Source of the DNA: UBA8919 sp041658185
Lineage (GTDB): Bacteria; Elusimicrobiota; UBA8919
Assembly (NCBI GenBank): GCA_041658185.1
Contig: JBBAAR010000014.1
Span: forward strand, 1 to 61,036
Direction: 5' to 3'
Length of the DNA stretch: 61,036 nucleotides
Under the pieces are notes generated by a model that saw only the letters and a list, made by a program, of their open reading frames with translations, was not told the origin of the DNA and ran no database searches. Positions 41,501 through 50,601 of the stretch are shown piece after piece. Within the stretch, counting starts at the first letter, position 1, and every line of letters starts with the position of its first letter. Position numbers and translations under genes: made by a program.

Positions 41501-43462
41501 TTATTTTTTCTTGTTTTCTAAGTGATTTGCCAAAATAACGTCTCTTTCCATCTCTAATCTCTTAATAGCTTCTTTGGCAGTATCAATCGCTTTTCGCTTG
41601 ATTTCAATTTGCCTAACAATTTCTTTTTGTATTTCAAGCGGAGGAAGTGGGATTTTAATCTGTCTTAGAAGCGTTAAAGAAATTGCATCTAAACCTGAAG
41701 TCCGACTCGCCATTTTTCCTATATCAATTAATTTGAGAACATGATAAAGGTATATATTTAAAATATTTGGTATAAAATTTAATAAAACTGCAATATGTGC
41801 GACAACGGCTGCATTGATACCTAAGATTGCACGATGATTAAGATAAACAGAACCACTTTTTGGAATTAAAATGCTTCCTTTTGGCCATATTGTTATTCCT
41901 TTCTGTTTTACAAAGTTCTTATTAAGCCGGTCGTTAGTTTCTACAAGGCTTGTCGTTAAATGGTAGAGACCTAAATCTTTCATTCTAACAAATGGTATTT
42001 CTCCATTTATAAATGCTTCATCAGATTGTGGAGCTGAATCTCCACTTGAAATTGTACACACATCAGCAAGTGCAACAACTGGCCATTTTTGATTGATGAA
42101 ATTTACTGCTTCTTTGTATCTATCACTTGAAAAATTATAGTCACCACTTTCAGCAATTTTACTTTTTGATACTATTAGAGCAATAATTTTTTCATTATCC
42201 GTCAATTTAAATGTTTTTTTATTTTCATAAATGCTATTTTTATATTTTTCAATGATTTTCAATGCTAATTCCAAATCGTTTCCATCAATTGGTCGCCTTT
42301 GTGCACCCAAATCGTATCCATCATTACCAATTTTTAAAAATAAGATTTCTTTTGACTTTTTTGCCAATGAATTATCAAATAGTAATATGCTTGTTTTAAC
42401 ACCGGCATATGGGTTGAAAACTCCTGCGGGAAGCGAGACAACTGCAATCAATCCATCTTCAATTAATTTCTTACGTAATTGAATATAAATATTTTGTGCT
42501 ATAAAAATAATACCCTCTGGGACAATTATTCCTGCCCGGCCATTTGGATTAAGATGTTCCATAATATAATCAACAAAAAGCACCTCTGAACGATTAGCTT
42601 GTATAGAAAATCTTTTATGCGGCTTTATTCCACCTCTTGGCGTCATAAACGGCGGATTGGCAAGTATTACATCAAAACTTTCATCCCATTTTTCTTCACT
42701 GGATAAAGTATCGTATTCAAATATTTTCGGGACTGGAATATGATGTAAATACATATTTACGCGGGAAAGACGTACCATATCTGGCGATATATCGTAGCCT
42801 GTAATATTTCTTACTATTTTTTCTTTTTCATCTGGTTTTAATTTGTCACCAGGTTTTTCTTTCTTATTCTGATTATAAATATGTTTATATGTGGAAATTA
42901 AAAATCCTGCTGTACCACAAGCAGGGTCAAGAATTGTTTCATTTTTCTTCGGGTCAACTATTTTGACTATAAAATCTATAATATGTCGTGGGGTGCGGAA
43001 CATACCTGCGTCACCTTGCGATTGCAAGCAGGAAAGTAAATACTCGTAAGCATCGCCTAAATCTTCACTATGGTCATAATTTAAACCGTCAATCTCTTTT
43101 AAAAATAAACTAAGTGTTTCTGGACTTCTATAAGGTAAAAATGCACCTTTAAAAATATCACGGAATAACTGAGGAATATTTTTATTGAAATTCATTTTTT
43201 CTATTCCATCGGAATAGAGGTTTAATCTTTCCTGGCCGCCTAGTTTTGTATCAAGAAGTTTGGTCCAGGAATATTTGATATAATCGCCAGCAAAAAACTT
43301 CCTTTTTCCGCCCATTTCTACGGATTTTTTATCAATATCGTCCATAAACTTGTAAATAAGGGCAATTGTAATTTGTTCAACCTGCGCTTTTGGGTCAGGC
43401 ACTTTGCCGACAAGGACATCGCGGGCAGAATCTATTTTTCTTTTGGTTTCCTGATTTAACAT
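41501..43462 (-). CDS. Fused type I methyltransferase and specificity subunit (M-S)
   Basis: A 653-residue fusion. Residues 1-440 are an HsdM methyltransferase: HsdM N domain (ITIALIYKFMDDIDKKSVEM), AdoMet motif I ILDPACGTAGFLISTYKHIY and catalytic motif DVILANPPFMTPRG. The last 200 residues are a single S-type target domain (WPVVALADVCTISSGDSAPQ ... IPLPPLEIQKEIVRQIE). With one recognition domain it should dimerise and recognise a palindromic bipartite site, as in some type I variants and IIG enzymes. It lies 9 bases after hsdR. Confidence 0.9.
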   Translation of the reverse strand: MLNQETKRKIDSARDVLVGKVPDPKAQVEQITIALIYKFMDDIDKKSVEMGGKRKFFAGDYIKYSWTKLLDTKLGGQERLNLYSDGIEKMNFNKNIPQLFRDIFKGAFLPYRSPETLSLFLKEIDGLNYDHSEDLGDAYEYLLSCLQSQGDAGMFRTPRHIIDFIVKIVDPKKNETILDPACGTAGFLISTYKHIYNQNKKEKPGDKLKPDEKEKIVRNITGYDISPDMVRLSRVNMYLHHIPVPKIFEYDTLSSEEKWDESFDVILANPPFMTPRGGIKPHKRFSIQANRSEVLFVDYIMEHLNPNGRAGIIVPEGIIFIAQNIYIQLRKKLIEDGLIAVVSLPAGVFNPYAGVKTSILLFDNSLAKKSKEILFLKIGNDGYDLGAQRRPIDGNDLELALKIIEKYKNSIYENKKTFKLTDNEKIIALIVSKSKIAESGDYNFSSDRYKEAVNFINQKWPVVALADVCTISSGDSAPQSDEAFINGEIPFVRMKDLGLYHLTTSLVETNDRLNKNFVKQKGITIWPKGSILIPKSGSVYLNHRAILGINAAVVAHIAVLLNFIPNILNIYLYHVLKLIDIGKMASRTSGLDAISLTLLRQIKIPLPPLEIQKEIVRQIEIKRKAIDTAKEAIKRLEMERDVILANHLENKKK

Positions 43463-43471
43463 TTTTATTCC

Positions 43472-45979
43472 CTACATAAAAGTGTTGATTGACACATAGT
43501 CCTTAACATATTCTGGCAATATATCGCGCCAACCATTTAAGGATTTAAAATCTTCCATTGTTACTTTTGAGTTGGTAGCAAAACGACCATATTCTTTTGA
43601 CTCCACAATATCCCTTACTTCGGAATCGGTAATATATGCTTTAAGAAAATTCTTAATTGGCAATATATACATGTTTTCGGGTTTGTAAATAGATATGAAC
43701 TTTTCAAACTCTTCTTCTAGCAATTCATCTTTTGTTTTGAATGTATTTATTATTCCGAATATTTTTTCAAGGAATTCGCGAAGCGTTATTCTGCGGTCTG
43801 ATTTAATAGATTTTCTTAATTTCTCTAAATTAAAATACTCTTTCGGATGTTCAAAAATTTCATCTCTTATATATTGCTCCACTGCATCTATGTTTCCTTT
43901 TTCAAAATTCTCTTTAATAAATGAATTCGTTTTTACTTTTTCCTCAAATTTTTCATAAAATTTACGGTCAACTTTCATCCCTTCTATTCCAACAGTTTTT
44001 TCCTTAAGCGTTTTTAATGGGTCGGGTATATTTAGCTTCACTTCATCTCTACTAATTCCACCCCCGCCACCTTCTGTGTCTGTTAAAATTGGAGGCAATT
44101 TAATAATTTCATCATAGTTATATTTTTCTTCAAAATATTCACAATTAGCAAAGAAGTCAAATAACCTATATGACATTTTATCCTTTTTATAGTCCTCTTT
44201 TTCAATATCTTTATATTGGAAAACAAACTTTCTTGTGCCTCTACCTTTTATCTGAATAAAATCCGTTGGTGAAAAAATTGGTCTCATAAGACACAAGTTC
44301 AAAATATCCTGGCAATCATATCCGGTAGTCATCATTCCTACTGTAACACAAACTCGTGTTTTGCTGGATTTATATCCTTCGAGCCATTTTGTTTTTCCGT
44401 TAAGATTGTTATTCGCGAAATTTATTGTGAATTGCTGCGAATCAGTTATATTTGAAGTAACTTGTAAAGCAAAATCTGATTTATATTTCTCAGGGAAGTA
44501 TTTATCGGCAAGTTGGTTTAGCATCTGAGTAATTTTTGAAGCGTGTCTTTGGCTTACACAAAACACGATGCTTTTACCTATTTCACCGCTAATCGGGTCT
44601 TTAAGTGCATTTTTCAGAAATGTTTCGCAAAATATCAAGTTTGTTTTTTCAGAAAACAGTTTTTTTTCAAAATCTCGCTGAAAATATATTTGTTCCTCTC
44701 CTTTGTTATTTTCTTCATCGCGGGTAATTATCGAATACCCCTTCTCTGATAGAAGTTCGGTTGTTATTTCTGTTCTCGCGTCAATAACAACAGGATTGAC
44801 AAGATAACCGTTTTTAACTGCCTCAACCAAACTGTATCTAAAAGTTGGATCGCCACTTGTACAACCAAATGTTTGATAAGTGTCAAGCAGTTGTCGGCGC
44901 TCCCATTGTCTTGGGTCTCTACTACTTATTTTATCCGGGTCAAGATTCTTTAGATAGTCCTTTGGAGTGGCAGTTAAACCCAGTTTATATCCGATAAAAT
45001 ACTCAAATAAAGCACGACTGTTGCCGCTTATCGAACGATGTGCTTCATCTGAAATAACTAAATCGAAATCAGTGGGTGAAAATAATTTTATGTATTTATT
45101 ATTGAAAATTAAACTTTGAACCGTAGAAACTACTACCTCTGCTTTTCTCCAGTCATCTTGATTTTCTTTATAAATTACAGTTGTGAAATCATTTTTAAGA
45201 TACCGGACAAAATTTTTAAATGCTTGGTCTTCTAATTCTAAACGGTCTACTATAAATAAGATTCTTTTTGCGTTGCCTGTTTTAAGAAATAATTTTATTA
45301 CTGCAGCTGATATAAGGGTTTTGCCTGTACCAGTTGCCATTTCAAATAAGTATCTATCATTGTTTTTCTTTGCTGCGACTTGTAATGATTGAATTGCTTT
45401 AAGTTGATATGGCCAGAGAAATTTTAAATCCTGTTCTTTTACAAAATCTTCTTTTTGCCCTTCATCAGTCCATCGCGGATCTTTCTGATAATTAGGATTT
45501 TGAGTAAGTGCGATATAATCTTCATTTACTTCCTCATCTGCTAATTTTGTTGGGTCAGGTTTGAATGATTGAAAATGTAAAAGTGAATCGGGTGTAGGAA
45601 AGGTTGTTATGACATTTGGATTGCCATGTTCTAAGTCCCAAAAATAGTTAAGATTTCCATTTGAAAGTATTATGAATCTTACATTCTGTGACTCTGCATA
45701 ACTTCTCGCTTGTTCTTTGCCATCTAACGGGTCTTTATCTTCTGATTTCGCTTCCAAAACAACCCAAGGGAAACCTTTTGTATCTAACAACAGGAAATCA
45801 ATAAAACCATTTTCTGTTTTTTCGAAGTTTTTGCCGAATTTGTCAAAAGCACTTTTACTTATTTTTACGTTGTTTTCTAAAACTATATTTGTCGGACCTT
45901 TTTCATCATCAAAAAATCTCCATCCTGCATTTTGGAGTAAAATATTTATTTTAATTCTTGCAGTCGCTTCTTTTTTCAT
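43472..45979 (-). CDS. hsdR: Type I restriction endonuclease subunit R
   Basis: About 835 residues (Met at 45979 preferred; the Met at 46006 would overlap the cyclase gene). N-terminal nuclease: NGFIDFLLLDTKGFPWVVLE AKSE, the D...E-x-K pattern. SF2 translocase: Walker A YLFEMATGTGKTLISAAVI, DEAH box LVISDEAHRSISGNSRA, LTATPKDYL, and the last motif TDFIQIKGRGTRKF. The C-terminal 200 residues resemble the EcoEI R C-terminal domain. It serves the M-S fusion just downstream and restricts unmethylated DNA. The clusters share this single R gene, so it may also serve the other hsdM-hsdS pair. Confidence 0.9.
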   Translation of the reverse strand: MKKEATARIKINILLQNAGWRFFDDEKGPTNIVLENNVKISKSAFDKFGKNFEKTENGFIDFLLLDTKGFPWVVLEAKSEDKDPLDGKEQARSYAESQNVRFIILSNGNLNYFWDLEHGNPNVITTFPTPDSLLHFQSFKPDPTKLADEEVNEDYIALTQNPNYQKDPRWTDEGQKEDFVKEQDLKFLWPYQLKAIQSLQVAAKKNNDRYLFEMATGTGKTLISAAVIKLFLKTGNAKRILFIVDRLELEDQAFKNFVRYLKNDFTTVIYKENQDDWRKAEVVVSTVQSLIFNNKYIKLFSPTDFDLVISDEAHRSISGNSRALFEYFIGYKLGLTATPKDYLKNLDPDKISSRDPRQWERRQLLDTYQTFGCTSGDPTFRYSLVEAVKNGYLVNPVVIDARTEITTELLSEKGYSIITRDEENNKGEEQIYFQRDFEKKLFSEKTNLIFCETFLKNALKDPISGEIGKSIVFCVSQRHASKITQMLNQLADKYFPEKYKSDFALQVTSNITDSQQFTINFANNNLNGKTKWLEGYKSSKTRVCVTVGMMTTGYDCQDILNLCLMRPIFSPTDFIQIKGRGTRKFVFQYKDIEKEDYKKDKMSYRLFDFFANCEYFEEKYNYDEIIKLPPILTDTEGGGGGISRDEVKLNIPDPLKTLKEKTVGIEGMKVDRKFYEKFEEKVKTNSFIKENFEKGNIDAVEQYIRDEIFEHPKEYFNLEKLRKSIKSDRRITLREFLEKIFGIINTFKTKDELLEEEFEKFISIYKPENMYILPIKNFLKAYITDSEVRDIVESKEYGRFATNSKVTMEDFKSLNGWRDILPEYVKDYVSINTFM

Positions 45980-45990
45980 ATTTTTTAAAT

Positions 45991-47262
45991 TTACATAGAG
46001 TCCCATCCAAATGTCTCTGGGTCTAAATTAGATTCTTTAATTATTTTGTCATATAGGAACTTAAGCGTATTTTTTGAATTTATGTCTTTTGCTTTTAATT
46101 CTTTTTTAGCAGATATATTTCTATCATAGGTAAAAGAATTTAACAGTGGTATCCTTTCAGATGATATTTTCCTAATTCGACCAGCAATATTTTTAAATCC
46201 TATATATATTACTACATCACCATCATAGTGTAAGCATTCGTTATAATATTTATACGTAAAATCAGATATTTGTCTTAAAGGTCTTCTTAATGATTCCGGA
46301 TGAAAGACGCCCGCCCATCCGGGGAACTTGCTCCATCCACCATCTATAAATGCAAATGTCTTGTCAGGATAAAATTTACACATTTGTATATACTCAGAAT
46401 CACTTTTTTCTGCAACGTACAACGTATATTGATTATTTCTTATATCGTCTTTTCCTTCAAATATTGGTGTACCAATAGGCAATGACAAAAATTCTTTTAA
46501 TATCCAATCTTTTTTATCTCTCGGAGAATAATCTTCAAGTTTTCTGGGATATGGACAAATAATATAACTGAAATAGAGATCCGGTTTCTTAAAGAATGGG
46601 GCAGATTTGTCTATCTCTTCTTCGAACGGACCTATATCAAAGTCCTCTGGCTCATTCTCCCGCGTAGTTTCTCCTTTAGATTCTTGGGGCGGGGTATAGG
46701 GAATATAATTACCACCGTTTTTGGGAATATAAATATAGATTTTTGTTTCACCATGATTGTAGTTAGAATCAGTATATAGTTTTTTTACTTCCTCATTTAA
46801 GGCAGAATATATATATGATGGGCATAATAAAACTGACCCATCTGAAAATTGTCTTCCCAATGGCTCTATCCGAGAAGCAAAAATGATTCCCCTATTATCT
46901 AAGATTTCAATTTTATTAAAAAATCTGCCAGGCTCGCAGGCAATCCCTATCCTAAACCTTTTATCAGGTATTTCTTTTAATAGTCTATCCAAAATTGCAC
47001 GTGACATCTCTTCTCCCGAACGCATGACATCACTTTCCTCACCTTGAGTTCCAATAATTGCAATTCCCCCATCCCCTTGCCATGCTCCCCTTATTCCATT
47101 CATTTTTTTCACTTCTTCATCAACAATTAATAAATATTGATTTAACAATACCCTTCTTTTGTCGGGGTCTATGTTATTGAAAGTAAATTCACTGCCAAGC
47201 ATATCGATTTTCATGCAGAATATTTGCCCATATTGACCATCGGGAATATTAAATGTTTTCAT
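45991..47262 (-). CDS. Class III nucleotide-cyclase-domain protein with unknown C-terminal domain
   Basis: A 423-residue protein. Residues 10-155 have the adenylate/guanylate cyclase pattern: FCMKIDMLGSEFTFNN with metal-binding Asp20, RGAWQGDGGIAIIG with Asp64, FRIGIACEPGRFF, and GIIFASRIEPLG with Arg131. After an acidic linker (about 195-225), residues 230-410 form a domain I do not recognise. Cyclases of this class are used in Pycsar phage defence to make cCMP or cUMP; I see no Pycsar TIR or TM effector nearby, so the second domain or the restriction enzyme may be the target. It is first in the hsdR operon, 11 bases before hsdR. Confidence 0.6.
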   Translation of the reverse strand: MKTFNIPDGQYGQIFCMKIDMLGSEFTFNNIDPDKRRVLLNQYLLIVDEEVKKMNGIRGAWQGDGGIAIIGTQGEESDVMRSGEEMSRAILDRLLKEIPDKRFRIGIACEPGRFFNKIEILDNRGIIFASRIEPLGRQFSDGSVLLCPSYIYSALNEEVKKLYTDSNYNHGETKIYIYIPKNGGNYIPYTPPQESKGETTRENEPEDFDIGPFEEEIDKSAPFFKKPDLYFSYIICPYPRKLEDYSPRDKKDWILKEFLSLPIGTPIFEGKDDIRNNQYTLYVAEKSDSEYIQMCKFYPDKTFAFIDGGWSKFPGWAGVFHPESLRRPLRQISDFTYKYYNECLHYDGDVVIYIGFKNIAGRIRKISSERIPLLNSFTYDRNISAKKELKAKDINSKNTLKFLYDKIIKESNLDPETFGWDSM

Positions 47263-47331
47263 AGTTTATATTTTTGCTCAAGATCAGTACTCTATCTACA
47301 GCAATAATTGAAAAAAATCTTTATTTCATTT

Positions 47332-47357
47332 GTTCATAAAACGTCCGTTTTGTGAAC
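47332..47357. promoter_or_regulatory. Inverted repeat operator upstream of the cyclase-hsdR operon
   Basis: gttcataaaac and gttttgtgaac form an 11-bp inverted repeat with one mismatch around gtcc. It lies 70 bp upstream of the cyclase start. A further half-site (tttatgaacac) is near 47414. A dimeric repressor is likely. Confidence 0.6.
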
Positions 47358-47512
47358 AGCATTTTCACAAATTGTTTCCCGACGGTGCTTCAGCCTCGTT
47401 TTTGATACCCCTTTTATGAACACCTTCTTACTACCTGTTTCAGACTAATGTATGACTAACGCTTAAATTTTTTGCAACCACTCAATTTTTAAAATTATCC
47501 CAACATCAAAAT

Positions 47513-48358
47513 TTATTCTTTGTAAGGTGAAATGTTCAGTTTGTCCAATAGATACTTTACCAATTCAAATGCCTCTCGCTTAATTCGTTCCCGCTCGTCG
47601 GTGTCGCTTATTTCTTTGAAATCTGCGACCCAATTCGGGCCAATGGAATTTACATCCAAAAATTTGTCTCTTATTTTTTCAAAACCTTCTTTAGCCAATT
47701 TATTTCCCTTCAATGGGCTAATTTCTTGGACTAAGGAATCAATCCCACCCGGGAAATTCTTACAGCAATACCAAATATCATAAGCATCTTTTTCTTTTTG
47801 TCTGCCCCAAATCGCCATACCTTTCATAGCCAGAAATGGCCCGACAGATGCTACATTGACTGTGACCTGATTTTGCGCCCCGCTGGGTAATTTACCATTA
47901 ATTTTTACTTTAATAAAATTATCAAAAACCAAATCGCATCCTCTTACTTTTCTTGCTTTTATATCCTGAATCTCTTGATGTCTTCGACCCTTTCCGGTTC
48001 CGCCATATTCACAAGTCAAAAGGTCAACTTCAGCAGTAATCATCTCACCTTTATCATCAGCAATATCTCTGTAAAAAATAAAAGGCTGTGTTCCTTCTTT
48101 CTGATAGTATCCATTTTTTTTGAGAATTTTTAGTATGGTATTGTATGTATCCATTCCAATCTTTTTGAAGTTGAAAGCAATATCCGTGTCAATCGTACCC
48201 ACATGCTTTTCTTCAGAACCCGAAAAAAGCAGCAAGGGAACACTGCCGCCTACAATGACGATATCATCACGGAACTCACCTAAAATAGTCATCAGTTCAA
48301 TCAGCACTGAATAACAAGCCTGTATATCTCGTTCAGTATAATCGCTTTTAGTTACCAT
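47513..48358 (-). CDS. AbiEii-like nucleotidyltransferase toxin
   Basis: A 281-residue protein with a minimal nucleotidyltransferase active site: IVIVGGSVPLLLFSGSEEK (GGS) and VGTIDTDIAFNFKKIG (D-x-D), plus a third acid in TAEVDLLTCEYGGTG. This matches type IV AbiEii toxins. It overlaps the upstream regulator gene by 7 bases, the usual AbiEi-AbiEii arrangement. AbiEii toxins transfer nucleotides to tRNA ends and give bacteriostatic phage abortive infection. Confidence 0.7.
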   Translation of the reverse strand: MVTKSDYTERDIQACYSVLIELMTILGEFRDDIVIVGGSVPLLLFSGSEEKHVGTIDTDIAFNFKKIGMDTYNTILKILKKNGYYQKEGTQPFIFYRDIADDKGEMITAEVDLLTCEYGGTGKGRRHQEIQDIKARKVRGCDLVFDNFIKVKINGKLPSGAQNQVTVNVASVGPFLAMKGMAIWGRQKEKDAYDIWYCCKNFPGGIDSLVQEISPLKGNKLAKEGFEKIRDKFLDVNSIGPNWVADFKEISDTDERERIKREAFELVKYLLDKLNISPYKE

Positions 48359-49446
48359 AATGGCTTAATCTTTTGCTCTAAGAGGAAATTTGCCGTTTCT
48401 TCGCCACGACCTTTATAACCAATCAAATCAAGATAAAGCTGAATATTCGAAACTACTTGAATACTATTAATATTTTGAATTCCATAAAAAATACCATCAT
48501 CAAACGGTTCAAGAACGGTAACATTGGGACCTGACTCAACCGGTTTTAAGCCGACTGCATTTATCAAATCATCTTTGTTTTCTTTGATATAAAAGAAAAC
48601 CCGAGTATACCGGGTATATGGCGATACTAACGCAGCGCCAGAAAAAAGAGTCATTGCATATTTAATATTGTTCTTACTGCAGTATTCAGCAATTTTGTTT
48701 TCAATTTCTTTTGGTGTACCAAAACTAAAATAATCAGTCGTCTTATTTTTTTTGAAATTATAATACTCAGCCCATTTTGATAAAAGCGCTTCGGGTTTTT
48801 TTAAGACAATATTTTTATTTTCTTCATTAACATATTCTAAACTAAGCATGCGCTCCTTGACCTTGTATGCTTGGCCGATGCTTACATCCGATTCCCTGGC
48901 TAATTCCCCCAATTGCCAATTCTTTTTGGGATTTAACAACATAACCCGTAATATTCTGCTTGCTTTTGGAGCAAAAATAGATTTAACAATTTTCTTCTCT
49001 TTGTAAGGATTGGGGAAATTTTTTCTTTCTATAAATACCTTTCCAAATTTTAAATAACAGTTACCTGCAAGGTCAATATATCCTATGTTGTTCTCTTTGC
49101 AAATATTTGCTGAATCTTCTGTGATATATGGTGCTGCCACTATCCCGTAAATCTGATTTTCTTCATACCTTATATTATCACCCATTATTCCTGTGGATTT
49201 AATTTGCTCCATATATTGTTTGAGTTGCTGAATAGATATTCTTACCTGTTTCGGCTCGCCGATTGATTTTATTTCCACCAAAAACTTATCACTGTTACCA
49301 TTAATCTGAACATCAACGATTAAATCAACAAAAAGATTTCCTATTTGTTGATTGAGATTAATTTTAACAGATTTAATAAACCCGCTTTCATTTAAAAGGT
49401 TTTCAAGTTTCTGCTGTATTTCTAACTGAACCTCTTTTTCCATCAT
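48352..49446 (-). CDS. AbiEi-like antitoxin/transcription regulator with nuclease-fold N-terminus
   Basis: About 364 residues from the ATG at 49446 (GAGG nine bases upstream). Residues about 20-145 resemble a restriction-endonuclease fold (LFVDLIVDVQINGNSDKFLV EIKS). Residues 165-230 form a winged helix (ILRVMLLNPKKNWQLGELAR, ESDVSIGQAYKVKERMLSL). The last 140 residues are alpha/beta (YAMTLFSGAALVSPYTRYTR). Together with the AbiEii-like toxin it forms a type IV toxin-antitoxin pair. It probably represses its own promoter through the palindrome at 49525-49550. Confidence 0.7.
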   Translation of the reverse strand: MMEKEVQLEIQQKLENLLNESGFIKSVKINLNQQIGNLFVDLIVDVQINGNSDKFLVEIKSIGEPKQVRISIQQLKQYMEQIKSTGIMGDNIRYEENQIYGIVAAPYITEDSANICKENNIGYIDLAGNCYLKFGKVFIERKNFPNPYKEKKIVKSIFAPKASRILRVMLLNPKKNWQLGELARESDVSIGQAYKVKERMLSLEYVNEENKNIVLKKPEALLSKWAEYYNFKKNKTTDYFSFGTPKEIENKIAEYCSKNNIKYAMTLFSGAALVSPYTRYTRVFFYIKENKDDLINAVGLKPVESGPNVTVLEPFDDGIFYGIQNINSIQVVSNIQLYLDLIGYKGRGEETANFLLEQKIKPLW

Positions 49447-49478
49447 TTTGTTTGCCCTCACTTTCCATTTCCACTATA

Positions 49479-49507
49479 ATTATAAAGAAAAAACCGCATT
49501 TTGTCAA
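49479..49507 (-). promoter_or_regulatory. Consensus sigma-70 promoter of the AbiE-like pair
   Basis: TTGACA (49502-49507) and TATAAT (49479-49484) are 17 bp apart on the minus strand, 33 bp upstream of the ATG at 49446. This is a perfect consensus. Confidence 0.9.
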
Positions 49508-49524
49508 GTGTTTTCTTAAATAGT

Positions 49525-49550
49525 GTATTTTCACCAATTGGTGAAAATAC
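49525..49550. promoter_or_regulatory. 26-bp perfect palindrome, likely autorepressor operator
   Basis: gtattttcaccaattggtgaaaatac in two parts (gtattttcaccaa and its inverse) is an exact palindrome 18 bp upstream of the -35. AbiEi antitoxins bind inverted repeats near their promoters. Confidence 0.85.
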
Positions 49551-49703
49551 CAAAAACAATGAAATACACTCCAGTAATCGGTTTTGTATCACAAACTTTT
49601 TTGAACTGATATGTCCTAATGCTTATTTATGACTAAATAATAATACATAATGACATATGAAAATCAGGATTTCTTAATAGCGTTGCGCGCTACTATGAAT
49701 TTT

Positions 49704-49895
49704 TTATTTTAAATCGCTTTCCAAAATAACCATTGCACTACCAGGATTTGTAAATCCCTGTTTTTCCATCATACCCTTGATATTTCTTTCCAGTGTACCC
49801 GGATTAGTTCTGCCCCATGCATATAACTTAGGGAAATTTTCTTTGTCTATTTCTTCACCGAGTATTGTTACTTTGTCTTCCTTTTTTTCATTCAT
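49704..49895 (-). CDS. Small hypothetical protein, paralogue 1
   Basis: A 63-residue acidic protein (VTILGEEIDKENFPKLYAWG, RTNPGTLERNIKGMMEKQGF, AMVILESDLK). It is a paralogue of 50319-50510: the segments KLY-x-WGRTNP-x-TLERN and ILESDLK are shared. Unknown function. TCCTCC before the start is a good ribosome binding site. It flanks the gene at 49909-50301 together with its paralogue. Confidence 0.6.
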   Translation of the reverse strand: MNEKKEDKVTILGEEIDKENFPKLYAWGRTNPGTLERNIKGMMEKQGFTNPGSAMVILESDLK

Positions 49896-49908
49896 ACAAT
49901 CCTCCTTT

Positions 49909-50301
49909 TTATTTTAATTTGATTTTTCCACAGACATTTCTTTTCATTTTTATAACTTTTTCCAATTCGTAAATATCTAATGAATGTTTGTTCTGAAATT
50001 GTACTGGAAGAACTTTCTTTTTTAGTGTGGCTTTGTTTGTAATTAACGCCTTACCGTAATGTGAATCCCATCCAGAATTGCCGAAGGGTAGTACTTTTCC
50101 TTCGTCAATTAAAAGAAACGGCTGAAAACATCCTCCTGTTTTTGTGTAATACGGTTCATCTTTTATGTCCCACTGGCCACATTTCCTCGATAACGTTAAG
50201 AAACGGTCCCCGTCCCAGTACCCGACATTACTATTTCTTCCTCTGCCTACATACCAACGATTTTTAATTAGTTTGTTCTTTGAAATTATTTTGTGTTTCA
50301 T
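49909..50301 (-). CDS. Hypothetical protein between two paralogues
   Basis: A 130-residue protein, probably beta-rich (IKNRWYVGRGRNSNVGYWDG, GGCFQPFLLIDEGKVLPFGN) with a basic C-terminus. Not recognised; the N-terminal part resembles an SH3-like fold. It is enclosed by the two copies of the small acidic protein, which may act with it as a complex or as antidotes. Confidence 0.5.
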   Translation of the reverse strand: MKHKIISKNKLIKNRWYVGRGRNSNVGYWDGDRFLTLSRKCGQWDIKDEPYYTKTGGCFQPFLLIDEGKVLPFGNSGWDSHYGKALITNKATLKKKVLPVQFQNKHSLDIYELEKVIKMKRNVCGKIKLK

Positions 50302-50318
50302 TTTATTTTTTTACTTCT

Positions 50319-50510
50319 CTATTTCAAATCGCTTTCCAGAATTATCATCATACTACCAACATCATCCGGAATTTTCCAATCTTCTTTTTCTATCATACTT
50401 TTAAGATTTCTTTCCAGTGTATCCGGATTGGTTCTGCCCCATTCATACAATTTCGGATAATTTTCTTTTTTTATTTCTTTGCCAAGAATTATTACTTTTT
50501 TTTCTTCCAT
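50319..50510 (-). CDS. Small hypothetical protein, paralogue 2
   Basis: A 63-residue acidic protein (VIILGKEIKKENYPKLYEWG, RTNPDTLERNLKSMIEKEDW, MMIILESDLK), about 60% identical by eye to 49704-49895. It is the first gene of a three-gene run read from the promoter at 50573-50601, with AGGAG before its start codon. Confidence 0.6.
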   Translation of the reverse strand: MEEKKVIILGKEIKKENYPKLYEWGRTNPDTLERNLKSMIEKEDWKIPDDVGSMMIILESDLK

Positions 50511-50572
50511 AAAATTCTCCTATAAAAATATTGATTATAACCAAATTTCGACCTTTCCTGAAGTTCACCATA

Positions 50573-50601
50573 AAATTAACATAATAAATTGAACTTGTCA
50601 A
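50573..50601 (-). promoter_or_regulatory. Promoter of the three small genes
   Basis: TTGACA (50596-50601) and TAATTT (50573-50578) are 17 bp apart. Two direct copies of caccagaa (minus strand, about 50631-50648) lie upstream and may be an activator or repressor site. Confidence 0.6.

Noticed and set aside
45991..47262. Complete Pycsar system
   Set aside because: No adjacent cyclic-nucleotide-binding TIR or TM effector is present, so only the cyclase domain is claimed.
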